DNA from: a virus | Virus record (IMG/VR): IMGVR_UViG_3300045141_000199 | Location: 25,774-89,773 of that record | Length of the DNA: 64,000 nucleotides | Strand: one strand, 5' to 3' | Notes under the pieces: model-generated | Databases searched by the model: none | What the model was told of the DNA's origin: nothing | Seen by the model: only the letters and a program-made list of their open reading frames with translations | Shown: one piece after another, positions 57,630 through 63,545 of the stretch | Numbering within the stretch: the stretch's first letter is position 1 | Layout: each line of letters begins with the position of its first letter | Made by a program: the position numbers and the translations under genes

Positions 57630-57658
57630 ACTTTAGCAGCCGAACTACGGTACGTCAA
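57630..57658 (-). promoter_or_regulatory. Sigma-70-type promoter for the regulator gene
   Basis: The - strand has TTGACG (57653-57658), a 17-base spacer and TAAAGT (57630-57635) preceded by TGC. This is the best promoter match found in the window. The -35 box overlaps the TGA stop of the upstream gene. Confidence 0.8.
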
Positions 57659-58002
57659 GCGGTGTATTTGCTGGTCGTGGTCGAGAAGCTTTCCTTCCAG
57701 CCCCAATCGTCCATAACGTACTGGCGGTACTCGCTCAACGTGAGCGTTATCGTCTCATCGATGCTCATTGCCAGCATCGATAGAACCACGTCGTAATCGT
57801 CTGTATGGTCTTCCGGCATCGGCTCATGTAGGTAGGTCACGAACGGCATCCCGTTCTGAGCTTTATCGAGCTGTTCGTTGAACCAGTCGATTACAACCTT
57901 GCGGTAGCCATCCATGGCCGTGAGGTACACGTCGCGGTGTGCGTCTCGGTTGAGCTGAACTTTGGCTTTCAGCTCCTCAGTGTGGACACGTACCTCCTTC
58001 AT
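57655..58002 (-). CDS. Conserved phage protein, unknown function
   Basis: This 115-residue protein has VQLNRDAHRDVYLTAMDGYR, DHTDDYDVVLSMLAMSIDET and YRQYVMDDWGWKESF, blocks of a family common to phages of many hosts (often 100-140 residues). The role is unknown. Confidence 0.8.
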   Translation of the reverse strand: MKEVRVHTEELKAKVQLNRDAHRDVYLTAMDGYRKVVIDWFNEQLDKAQNGMPFVTYLHEPMPEDHTDDYDVVLSMLAMSIDETITLTLSEYRQYVMDDWGWKESFSTTTSKYTA

Positions 58003-58172
58003 ACGACTTCATCCATGGGAGCCACGTTGTTGAAACCGCGGACCCAATCGAGGGAATCGAGGGCGCTACGGACGCCCTGCTCATAGGTCATGCTGGGCCA
58101 TTTCGTCTGGCCCTTGTTCTCTTGCGTGATCGCCGCGTTGACCTGCACGTCGATCTCATGTTCTGTTCTCAT
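57999..58172 (-). CDS. 57-residue protein
   Basis: GAAGGAGTGAAC precedes the ATG at 58172. The protein (MRTEHEIDVQVNAAITQENK) has a C-terminal helix (YEQGVRSALDSLDWVRG). Unknown. Confidence 0.7.
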   Translation of the reverse strand: MRTEHEIDVQVNAAITQENKGQTKWPSMTYEQGVRSALDSLDWVRGFNNVAPMDEVV

Positions 58173-58174
58173 GT

Positions 58175-58579
58175 TCACTCCTTCGGTTTGTAGTAAATGC
58201 CATAGACGCATCGCGTGCCGTCTCGGCTAGGATCGAACGTATCGTACACGACTCCATCGATTACCGCGCAGAGATGCTTGCTCACTTTGCAAATGATGCG
58301 GCCGCTAGGCAGCTCCTCTGCGTTGAGATGCACCGTGCAGCCGGTGCCAACCTGCATCGTTGGCTTCCAGCGAAAGCCCATCTTGAGCACAAACGGCTCG
58401 AAGTCCTTACGCATAACTCCGTCGCGTGGCGTCGCGCCCACGAACTTTTTCAGCGCTTTGTAGACTGTCTCGTAATCTAGCTCGGCTGCGATTGCTACCG
58501 CTCGCACGATGCAGTCGCCAGCTTCACCCTTATACCCAGCCGCAGCCCGGCCGCCGTCATCGTACTTGAAGCCGATCAT
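58175..58579 (-). CDS. Papain/C39-like conserved phage protein
   Basis: This 134-residue protein has GDCIVRA (Cys at about 22), SKHLCAVIDG (His) and YDTFD (Asp), the order of a cysteine peptidase-like triad, in a family widespread in phages (AGYKGEAGDCIVRAVAIA). Activity unproven. Confidence 0.75.
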   Translation of the reverse strand: MIGFKYDDGGRAAAGYKGEAGDCIVRAVAIAAELDYETVYKALKKFVGATPRDGVMRKDFEPFVLKMGFRWKPTMQVGTGCTVHLNAEELPSGRIICKVSKHLCAVIDGVVYDTFDPSRDGTRCVYGIYYKPKE

Positions 58580-58616
58580 GTCATGTTTCCCCTTTCGTTT
58601 ACCAAAACAAAAGAGC

Positions 58617-58639
58617 CACGCCGGAATCGAACCGGCGTG
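58617..58639 (-). promoter_or_regulatory. T-arm-like hairpin 1 of 11
   Basis: Stem CACGCCGG/CCGGCGTG (8 bp), coding-strand loop TTCGATT. It is 37 bases before the ATG of the 58579 gene. A full tRNA does not fit the 53 non-coding bases upstream. Confidence 0.85.
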
Positions 58640-58692
58640 ACCCTATCTGCGCTTCAGAACTGCGAATATGAAGGAACTAGCACCTACCAGTA

Positions 58693-58994
58693 TTAGTTGT
58701 GAACTAGTAAATATTTCGTATCACCTTTTTGATTCGGATTCTTGTCCTTTTCATCCAATTCGTGGATTTTTCGAAAATAGGCAACCCACCGAGAAGCAGT
58801 GAGGTTGAGAATGCAAGCTCCTCGCCACATGCCATTGCCAACATGACCTTCCAGGCCACGATGATTCGAGCGGTGCATGATGCTAGATCGCGAGCAAACT
58901 CTGCAACATCCTTTGCAAAGTCGATTAGGTATACCTTTCGTGTCTCGTTCCTTTCTATTACCTCGTTGGGCTGTACCAGCCTCAGGTGGCTCAT
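58693..58994 (-). pseudogene. Gene with apparent frame change in an A run
   Basis: From ATG 58994 (GGGAG upstream) the protein reads MSHLRLVQPNEVIERNETRK, VYLIDFAKDVAEFARDLASC and so on to LLLGGLPIFEK. At the GAAAAATCC run near 58758 the -1 frame gives IHELDEKDKNPNQKGDTKYL-LVHN and stops at 58693, while the zero frame becomes implausibly basic. One missing A, or slippage on AAAAA, would join them into one protein of about 101 residues. Confidence 0.5.
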
Positions 58995-59032
58995 GGCCTA
59001 CTCCCATGAGGTCGTTGGTCATTGCGCGCGAG

Positions 59033-59062
59033 AGCTTAGCAGCTTTAGGACATCCTCGTCAC
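59033..59062 (-). promoter_or_regulatory. Possible promoter
   Basis: The - strand has GTGACG, an 18-base spacer and TAAGCT preceded by TGC, similar to the promoter at 57630. It overlaps the end of the 59045 gene and would serve the genes to its left. Confidence 0.35.
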
Positions 59063-59260
59063 GTCGATGATCGTCTCGAACTTTTCTGAGGCTGTGTAGC
59101 CGCCAACTTCTAGCTTCTCGGCCGCCTCGGGAAACTCCTTAACGATCTCATCCGCCGCTATCTCAAGGTACTCATGCACCAGCGGATCGTCGCTCTTTGT
59201 TGTTACGGCCGCTCTGCCTAGCGCCTGTGCAATGCGCTGCAAGTCTCGCTTAGTAACCAT
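59045..59260 (-). CDS. Small helical protein
   Basis: This 71-residue protein (KRDLQRIAQALGRAAVTTKS; YLEIAADEIVKEFPEAAEKL) is helical. Its ATG overlaps the upstream stop by one base. Confidence 0.7.
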   Translation of the reverse strand: MVTKRDLQRIAQALGRAAVTTKSDDPLVHEYLEIAADEIVKEFPEAAEKLEVGGYTASEKFETIIDVTRMS

Positions 59261-59454
59261 TAGGTTTCGTCATTCTCCTGCTGTCCTCGGCGCATCTCAT
59301 AGCCCATCATGAGCGTAGCCCGGACGTTCCGAAAGCAATCACGGACGCCCGCGCAGGCCGACTCGTAATCGCCGGGAACGGTCTTGAGAGCCTGTTGCAT
59401 GGCCTCATCGGCGTCTTCCATGGCCGCTACGAATCCATCCCATTCGTTACTCAT
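59260..59454 (-). CDS. Small helical protein
   Basis: ATG at 59454 (MSNEWDGFVAAMEDADEAMQ) lies in the end of the upstream gene. The 64-residue protein is helical. Unknown. Confidence 0.7.
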   Translation of the reverse strand: MSNEWDGFVAAMEDADEAMQQALKTVPGDYESACAGVRDCFRNVRATLMMGYEMRRGQQENDET

Positions 59455-59626
59455 CTGATTTCGCCGCCACAACATGCGTTTTACCGTCATCTTCGGCAGC
59501 CTTCTTTGTGAACATCGGCACTCCACCAAAGCCGCAGCTACACAGCGCTTGATAGATCGGCCGCCGGTCCTCTTCTCGCGGCTCAAACGTCGTGCCGTTG
59601 TGAATGGTGATCTTGTGTGGTTCCAT
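59447..59626 (-). CDS. 59-residue protein with CSCGF
   Basis: ATAGGAGTGAGA precedes the ATG. The protein (MEPHKITIHNGTTFEPREED; CSCGFGGVPMFTKKAAEDDG) looks like a small zinc-binding or beta protein common in phages. Confidence 0.7.
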   Translation of the reverse strand: MEPHKITIHNGTTFEPREEDRRPIYQALCSCGFGGVPMFTKKAAEDDGKTHVVAAKSDE

Positions 59627-59634
59627 TCTCACTC

Positions 59635-59781
59635 CTATCGTAGTCCTCTTGCAAAAAGATCGTCTGCCATGGCTTCCCATGCGTCTTTATCGATTTTGTC
59701 AAGCTCGGGCCAGTCATCAACATCGATTCCTGACTCGGCCATCTTTGCCCGCCACAACTCATACAACCTGCGTCCGTTCAT
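59635..59781 (-). CDS. 48-residue acidic helical protein
   Basis: AAAGGAGTAGGA precedes the ATG. The protein (MNGRRLYELWRAKMAESGID; WPELDKIDKDAWEAMADDL) matches a small family found in many actinophages (W..L...AW..LA). Unknown. Confidence 0.75.
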   Translation of the reverse strand: MNGRRLYELWRAKMAESGIDVDDWPELDKIDKDAWEAMADDLFARGLR

Positions 59782-59804
59782 TCCTACTCCTTTCGTTGGA
59801 AAAC

Positions 59805-59831
59805 TAACAAAACAATATTATTGTTTTGTTA
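59805..59831 (-). promoter_or_regulatory. AT-rich perfect hairpin
   Basis: Thirteen-base arms (TAACAAAACAATA and complement) around one T. It begins in the stop codon of the 59829 gene and occupies the place where neighbours have T-arm-like hairpins. Confidence 0.85.
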
Positions 59832-60086
59832 CTGCGTGGCCTCTCCCAGCCGACCAAACTTGTCAACTGAGAAGATAAAGGTACCTTGCTTTTGCGTGTC
59901 GATGAACACTCTTACGCCCTCATCGTCATAGCGCATTCTGACTGGACCTACGTCGCGGTTAGGTCCAAAGCGTTTGTCGAAATCATCGACGGCAACAAGA
60001 ATGTCTTGTATCGTACAAATGTCTAGCGTTGCTTCAACTTCAACCTCGCCTTGTGTATCGATGTTTACATTTATGTCAGATATCAT
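59829..60086 (-). CDS. Small beta-rich protein
   Basis: The ATG follows the GAAAGGGTGAGA box. The 85-residue protein (MISDINVNIDTQGEVEVEAT; VRVFIDTQKQGTFIFSVDKF) has alternating strands. Unknown. Confidence 0.7.
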   Translation of the reverse strand: MISDINVNIDTQGEVEVEATLDICTIQDILVAVDDFDKRFGPNRDVGPVRMRYDDEGVRVFIDTQKQGTFIFSVDKFGRLGEATQ

Positions 60087-60118
60087 GTCTCACCCTTTCT
60101 GTTGTTTGCGAATGACTA

Positions 60119-60139
60119 CGCCCGGGATCGAACCGGGCG
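60119..60139 (-). promoter_or_regulatory. T-arm-like hairpin 2 of 11
   Basis: Stem CGCCCGG/CCGGGCG (7 bp), coding-strand loop TTCGATC. Five bases after a stop, 32 before the next ATG. Confidence 0.9.
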
Positions 60140-60144
60140 CAGCT

Positions 60145-60291
60145 CTATGCTATTCCAATCGGCCGGCCGTTGCGCCACAGCTTGATCGTGGCGTGTGGGT
60201 TGGCTGATTTGCAGGCTTCCAACAGCTTCATTGGATCGCCGTTAGTCCATCCATAGACAGTGTTCAGCTCGCCAAACGTAATCACTACCAT
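60145..60291 (-). CDS. 48-residue protein
   Basis: The protein (MVVITFGELNTVYGWTNGDP; HATIKLWRNGRPIGIA) overlaps the upstream stop by seven bases. Unknown. Confidence 0.65.
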   Translation of the reverse strand: MVVITFGELNTVYGWTNGDPMKLLEACKSANPHATIKLWRNGRPIGIA

Positions 60292-60407
60292 TTACGCTCG
60301 GCGGCTTTCTGTGCTTTGCGTTCTGCGGTTAGCCGACGCTCGCGCTCTTCTTGCCGGAAGTACGCGCGGGCGTGCAGCTCGGCCAATGCTTCTGTTCTAT
60401 TGGTCAT
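60285..60407 (-). CDS. 40-residue basic helical protein
   Basis: ATGA overlap with the upstream membrane peptide gene supports ATG 60407. The protein (MTNRTEALAELHARAYFRQE) is charged and helical. Confidence 0.6.
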   Translation of the reverse strand: MTNRTEALAELHARAYFRQEERERRLTAERKAQKAAERKW

Positions 60408-60508
60408 AGGTAATACCCATCCGATATGTAGTTGAGGAGGGCCAGCCCGCCCATGATAACGATCGCGCATCCTAGCGCGGTCATCCATTGGTTAAATGTC
60501 GGCCTCAA
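60404..60508 (-). CDS. 34-residue membrane peptide
   Basis: TTG at 60508 has AAGGA six bases upstream; ATG at 60484 is an alternative. One membrane segment (MTALGCAIVIMGGLALLNYI). Confidence 0.5.
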   Translation of the reverse strand: MRPTFNQWMTALGCAIVIMGGLALLNYISDGYYL

Positions 60509-60510
60509 CT

Positions 60511-60681
60511 TTAGTCCTTGCTCTGGAGATGGCGCCGAGCTTCCTTGATAGCTGTGGCTTGCTGCTCAATCTGCGCCTCGCTGAGTTGATCTTCGTAGGG
60601 CAGATTGCTCTCTAGGAGATCGAGCCCTTCGAGCAGCGTTTGACTAATTGCGTCGGTAAGTTCGACTGCGTAGACCTTCAT
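60511..60681 (-). CDS. 56-residue acidic helical protein
   Basis: The ATG follows GAAAGGGTGAAAAG. The protein (MKVYAVELTDAISQTLLEGL; SEAQIEQQATAIKEARRHLQ) is helical. Unknown. Confidence 0.7.
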   Translation of the reverse strand: MKVYAVELTDAISQTLLEGLDLLESNLPYEDQLSEAQIEQQATAIKEARRHLQSKD

Positions 60682-60719
60682 CTTTTCACCCTTTCTGTTT
60701 GCGCGTTATTGCGCAAGGC

Positions 60720-60745
60720 TACGCCCGGTATCGAAACCGGACGTA
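60720..60745 (-). promoter_or_regulatory. T-arm-like hairpin 3 of 11 (divergent)
   Basis: Stem TACG-x-CCGG(T) with one mismatch and a TTCGAT loop. It is the least regular copy and is 20 bases from the upstream stop. Confidence 0.7.
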
Positions 60746-60765
60746 ACCACGATAGCCTAGACGGA

Positions 60766-60876
60766 CTACCTGCCTGCGATCATGTCAATGATTGCAAACA
60801 AGATTGTGGCGACCGTGACAGCCGCAAAAATGAGCGAAGCTCCGAGTATGAATCCTGAAACGAAATCAATCAGCAC
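60766..60876 (-). CDS. 36-residue membrane peptide
   Basis: GTG start with AGGAG eight bases upstream, overlapping the upstream stop by 11 bases. One long hydrophobic stretch (GFILGASLIFAAVTVATILF). Confidence 0.6.
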   Translation of the reverse strand: MLIDFVSGFILGASLIFAAVTVATILFAIIDMIAGR

Positions 60877-61096
60877 TTGGCTTCTCCTCGCGTTTCCACG
60901 GTTTCTCCTCGTTTAGTGCGTTGACAATTCCCCGCGCGTTATCCTCTCCGATCGCGTAGGCGATAATGCCTCCTTGATCGTCATCAACTATTGCTTGCAG
61001 CCTTCCTCTATGCTTTTCTAGAGCAATTATCTCTCGCCGCAGGTCTTCTAGATTTGCGTCGTAAATGTCCATCTCATAGAAACGTGGCTCATCCAT
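60866..61096 (-). CDS. Small acidic protein
   Basis: This 76-residue protein (YEMDIYDANLEDLRREIIAL; GGIIAYAIGEDNARGIVNAL) follows a GAAAGGGTGAGA box. Unknown. Confidence 0.7.
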   Translation of the reverse strand: MDEPRFYEMDIYDANLEDLRREIIALEKHRGRLQAIVDDDQGGIIAYAIGEDNARGIVNALNEEKPWKREEKPSAD

Positions 61097-61127
61097 TATT
61101 TCTCACCCTTTCTGTTGGTTACCGCAA

Positions 61128-61158
61128 GGCCGTGCCCGGGATCGAACCGGGCGCGGCT
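61128..61158 (-). promoter_or_regulatory. T-arm-like hairpin 4 of 11
   Basis: Stem of up to 12 bp around CCCGG/CCGGG with G-U pairs, loop TTCGATC. One base after a stop, 31 before the next ATG. Confidence 0.9.
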
Positions 61159-61159
61159 G

Positions 61160-61519
61160 CTACATGTCGTAAGCATACCTCGTTTTGCTGTGGAAATCCT
61201 CGGCATTCTTATACGGGCCGACTATAGCCTCTGGATCGACCTTATAAAGCTCGGCAATCCACTTGCCATGCTCGTCATACGTGGCGGCCTTCTGGTAAGT
61301 GCCATCCTCGGCGCCATAGCTTCCACTGTTTCGCGGCCGCCTAGCCGTGCCTTTATAGTCCCTGCCAGCCTCGGCGGCGAGCCTAACCTCATAGCCTCTC
61401 GAACGCTTGCGCGAGCCATGCTGCGAGAAATCCTCAACCCAAACATCGGGAGACAGCTTTGCTGCCTTTGTGGCACCGTAGAAGTTCGCCATAATCAAAA
61501 CATCGCTATGAATCCTCAT
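61160..61519 (-). CDS. Small protein, unknown function
   Basis: This 119-residue protein (MANFYGATKAAKLSPDVWVE; YKVDPEAIVGPYKNAEDFHS) follows the cassette box. An in-frame ATG nine codons in is an alternative start. Confidence 0.7.
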   Translation of the reverse strand: MRIHSDVLIMANFYGATKAAKLSPDVWVEDFSQHGSRKRSRGYEVRLAAEAGRDYKGTARRPRNSGSYGAEDGTYQKAATYDEHGKWIAELYKVDPEAIVGPYKNAEDFHSKTRYAYDM

Positions 61520-61561
61520 CTTCTCACCCTTTCTGTTTAACGCCCGCTTTTGCGTGCGTAG

Positions 61562-61592
61562 GACTGCGCTAGGGATCGAACCTAGCGCGGTC
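61562..61592 (-). promoter_or_regulatory. T-arm-like hairpin 5 of 11
   Basis: Stem GACTGCGCTAGG with its partner (12 bp, one G-U), loop TTCGATC. The length equals a tRNA acceptor stem (7) plus T stem (5). Confidence 0.92.
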
Positions 61593-61593
61593 G

Positions 61594-61851
61594 TTATTCT
61601 TGACTAGCGGTTAGTCCGCCTGCGTTCAAGTAATCTATAACGAGCTTATACAGGCCATGCTCGCCCATCTTCCGCAGATATCTACGGCAGTCGTCATGGC
61701 TTGCCATATAACCCTTGCGGCGCTCGACGTTCAAGACCCATTGACCATCGATCATATCGCCATCGTATTCCCATGCGATGGCTCGACGGTCAGTGTCCGT
61801 TACTTCCACTGTGCCGATCGCTACCTTGATTTGTGCGCGTGCCTTTGGCAT
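61594..61851 (-). CDS. Small protein, unknown function
   Basis: This 85-residue protein (RAIAWEYDGDMIDGQWVLNV; HDDCRRYLRKMGEHGLYKLV) follows the cassette box. Unknown. Confidence 0.7.
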   Translation of the reverse strand: MPKARAQIKVAIGTVEVTDTDRRAIAWEYDGDMIDGQWVLNVERRKGYMASHDDCRRYLRKMGEHGLYKLVIDYLNAGGLTASQE

Positions 61852-61881
61852 TTCTCACCCTTTCTGTTTGGTAGTGCAGGA

Positions 61882-61908
61882 CTGCGCTAGGGATCGAACC
61901 TAGCGCAG
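61882..61908 (-). promoter_or_regulatory. T-arm-like hairpin 6 of 11
   Basis: Perfect 10-bp stem CTGCGCTAGG/CCTAGCGCAG, loop TTCGATC. Two bases after a stop, 30 before the next ATG. Confidence 0.93.
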
Positions 61909-61910
61909 CT

Positions 61911-62300
61911 CTAAAGATACAGCTTTCCATCGTCTCCCACGTAAAGCTCTGCTTCATTAAACATTTGTGCCTTGCGGCTTAGTTCATCGCCTACGGCGCC
62001 CGTGCCACGATCCCAAAATCCGGCGCCATGATAATTACGAGTCAACCAGAAATCATGGCCTGCGCGTTCCATATCGGCGAACTCGGGGTTAAGTCCCAAA
62101 TCCGCGCAAAAGCGCTCTAGCGCTGACTCATTCTCGGCCATAAATTGAAGACAGTCATTAGCCATTGCTTGCGCAGTATCGGATGCTAGATCGCGCGCGC
62201 TGTAATTCTGATCCAGTGGCGTTTCATCATCGGTTGACGCCCAAATAGCACATTCAGCATAGCCACTAATGAACTCTGCTATTTCCTCTGCGATATACAT
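61911..62300 (-). CDS. Conserved phage/plasmid protein, unknown function
   Basis: ATG at 62300 directly follows the box. The 129-residue acidic protein has HDFWLTRNYHGAGFWDRG and ELYVGDDGKLYL, a pattern known from a family spread over phages and plasmids. Function unknown. Confidence 0.8.
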   Translation of the reverse strand: MYIAEEIAEFISGYAECAIWASTDDETPLDQNYSARDLASDTAQAMANDCLQFMAENESALERFCADLGLNPEFADMERAGHDFWLTRNYHGAGFWDRGTGAVGDELSRKAQMFNEAELYVGDDGKLYL

Positions 62301-62329
62301 TCTCACCCTTTCTGTTTGGTAATGCAGGA

Positions 62330-62356
62330 CTGCGCTAGGGATCGAACCTAGCGCAG
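62330..62356 (-). promoter_or_regulatory. T-arm-like hairpin 7 of 11
   Basis: Perfect 10-bp stem identical to hairpin 6, loop TTCGATC. Four bases after a stop, 29 before ATG. Confidence 0.93.
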
Positions 62357-62360
62357 CTTG

Positions 62361-62450
62361 TCACATTCCGATCGCTCGGCGGACGTATGCGCGCACGACT
62401 AGCCGATAGAAAACATCGGCGCTGATTATGGAAACGGCCGCGATTCGCAT
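62361..62450 (-). CDS. 29-residue peptide
   Basis: TAATG overlap with the upstream gene. The peptide (MRIAAVSIISADVFYRLVVR) is hydrophobic and basic. Unknown. Confidence 0.5.
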   Translation of the reverse strand: MRIAAVSIISADVFYRLVVRAYVRRAIGM

Positions 62451-62569
62451 TAGCGCGTACTCGGAATGCGGAGCAGCTTCCCGCCCGTGGCCTCGGCGCG
62501 TTCGATGGCGCGTGCGATGTCGAGGGTTTCGAGCACCTTGCGCCCGTTCACTCTTACGATAAACCGCAT
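62450..62569 (-). CDS. 39-residue basic protein
   Basis: The ATG follows the box. The protein (MRFIVRVNGRKVLETLDIAR; AIERAEATGGKLLRIPSTR) resembles a tiny RNA- or DNA-binding fold. Confidence 0.65.
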   Translation of the reverse strand: MRFIVRVNGRKVLETLDIARAIERAEATGGKLLRIPSTR

Positions 62570-62593
62570 TGTTTCTCACCCTTTCTGTTTTAC

Positions 62594-62640
62594 TGCGCCA
62601 AGTGGCGCAAGGCTGCGCTAGGGATCGAACCTAGCGCAGC
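62594..62640 (-). promoter_or_regulatory. T-arm-like hairpin 8 of 11, with a second small hairpin
   Basis: Stem CTGCGCTAGG/CCTAGCGCAG plus flanking pairs (62612-62640), loop TTCGATC. A second hairpin TGCGCC-AAGT-GGCGCA (62594-62609) lies between it and the box. Confidence 0.9.
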
Positions 62641-62644
62641 TTTT

Positions 62645-62980
62645 TTAGATCGCGTCCTCTATGCGGCTTTTTGCGATCTCATTCCAATCAACCTCGGATA
62701 GTGCAGCGCCAAGCAAGTCTCCAACGATTCCGCTAGTAAGCGAATCGTCACAGAGGATTTCCGCTTCAACGTTAGCCTTCAAGTTCTCTGCTAGCGAATA
62801 AATCGCATTATCCGTCGCTTCCTCGGCGGTAATGCCCTCCTCGATTTCCTCTCGCACGTCCTCGACTGCGCTCGCCACCATCGATTCATAATGACGGCAC
62901 GTACCTTCTCCAGTGTAGTTTCCGTCAAGATACATGCTCATTACCCATGTTTCATAATTTGCGTGGCCGTTGTATGACAT
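62645..62980 (-). CDS. DUF7249-like conserved protein
   Basis: This 111-residue acidic protein starts MSYNGHANYETWVMSMYLDG, the NYETW start of a family common in phages, plasmids and archaea. The rest is helical. Function unknown. Confidence 0.8.
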   Translation of the reverse strand: MSYNGHANYETWVMSMYLDGNYTGEGTCRHYESMVASAVEDVREEIEEGITAEEATDNAIYSLAENLKANVEAEILCDDSLTSGIVGDLLGAALSEVDWNEIAKSRIEDAI

Positions 62981-63007
62981 CTCACCCTTTCTGTTGGTTT
63001 TGCAGGA

Positions 63008-63034
63008 CTGCGCTAGGGATCGAACCTAGCGCGG
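63008..63034 (-). promoter_or_regulatory. T-arm-like hairpin 9 of 11
   Basis: Stem GCGCTAGG/CCTAGCGC plus G-U and C-G, loop TTCGATC. Four bases after the octapeptide stop, 27 before ATG. Confidence 0.92.
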
Positions 63035-63038
63035 CCGT

Positions 63039-63065
63039 TTAGCTCCAGAAGTCTGTCTGACTCAT
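63039..63065 (-). CDS. Octapeptide MSQTDFWS in its own cassette
   Basis: ATG follows a GAAAGGGTGAGAA box; eight codons and TAA follow. Full cassette elements flank it: hairpin 10 upstream and hairpin 9 downstream. It could be a decayed gene, a leader, or a functional mini-peptide. Confidence 0.5.
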   Translation of the reverse strand: MSQTDFWS

Positions 63066-63095
63066 TTTCTCACCCTTTCGATTGGTTTACTAAGA

Positions 63096-63122
63096 CTGCG
63101 CTAGGGATCGAACCTAGCGCGG
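63096..63122 (-). promoter_or_regulatory. T-arm-like hairpin 10 of 11
   Basis: Stem GCGCTAGG/CCTAGCGC plus two more pairs, loop TTCGATC. Five bases after a stop, 30 before the octapeptide ATG. Confidence 0.92.
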
Positions 63123-63127
63123 CCGTT

Positions 63128-63511
63128 TTACTTGACCCTTTCCCGGGCAATCTGCTCGGAAGTGTCTGCAAGTTTTTGCTTGCGGGCACGAATATGCGCC
63201 ATTTGGCATTCATACTCAGCATCGGTAAGGGCGCCGTCCGATAGACCGTTCTCTATTCCGCCTTCCTCGTAACAGTCCGAACATTGACCCTCGCAGCCGA
63301 CGCTATCCCGGTCATACTCAGTGACCGGGAGGTTACGGCCGCAATACGGACATACGTAGGACAGCGCCCTGCATGCCTGCCATAGCTCGGCGCCCGTGAA
63401 CGGCGCCCGGCCGATTAGCTCTATCTGCGCGCCACTTGGTGTCATGGCCATAGTCAACGCTTCGTTGTGGTCCATGTTGCGGGCACAGGAAAACGCGATT
63501 TGGTTAAGCAT
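63128..63511 (-). CDS. Zinc-ribbon protein, first gene of the cassette array
   Basis: This 127-residue protein has CPYCGRNLPVTEYDRDSVGC and CSDCYEEGGIENGLSDG, a zinc ribbon with a Gly-rich turn known from many phage proteins, then a basic helix. It is the rightmost recognised gene of the leftward transcript. Confidence 0.8.
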   Translation of the reverse strand: MLNQIAFSCARNMDHNEALTMAMTPSGAQIELIGRAPFTGAELWQACRALSYVCPYCGRNLPVTEYDRDSVGCEGQCSDCYEEGGIENGLSDGALTDAEYECQMAHIRARKQKLADTSEQIARERVK

Positions 63512-63545
63512 TGCTCACCCTTTCTGTTTGGTTACTGCCATGCAC

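Noticed and set aside
58617-58639. Hairpin 1 as an integration site derived from a host tRNA 3' end
   Set aside because: No integrase or recombinase was found in the window and the element exists in many copies.
58617-58700. A complete tRNA gene ending in hairpin 1
   Set aside because: The T-arm is excellent, but no 7-bp acceptor partner, D-arm or 7-base anticodon loop can be placed in the upstream 53 non-coding bases; the partner at the tRNA distance does not pair.
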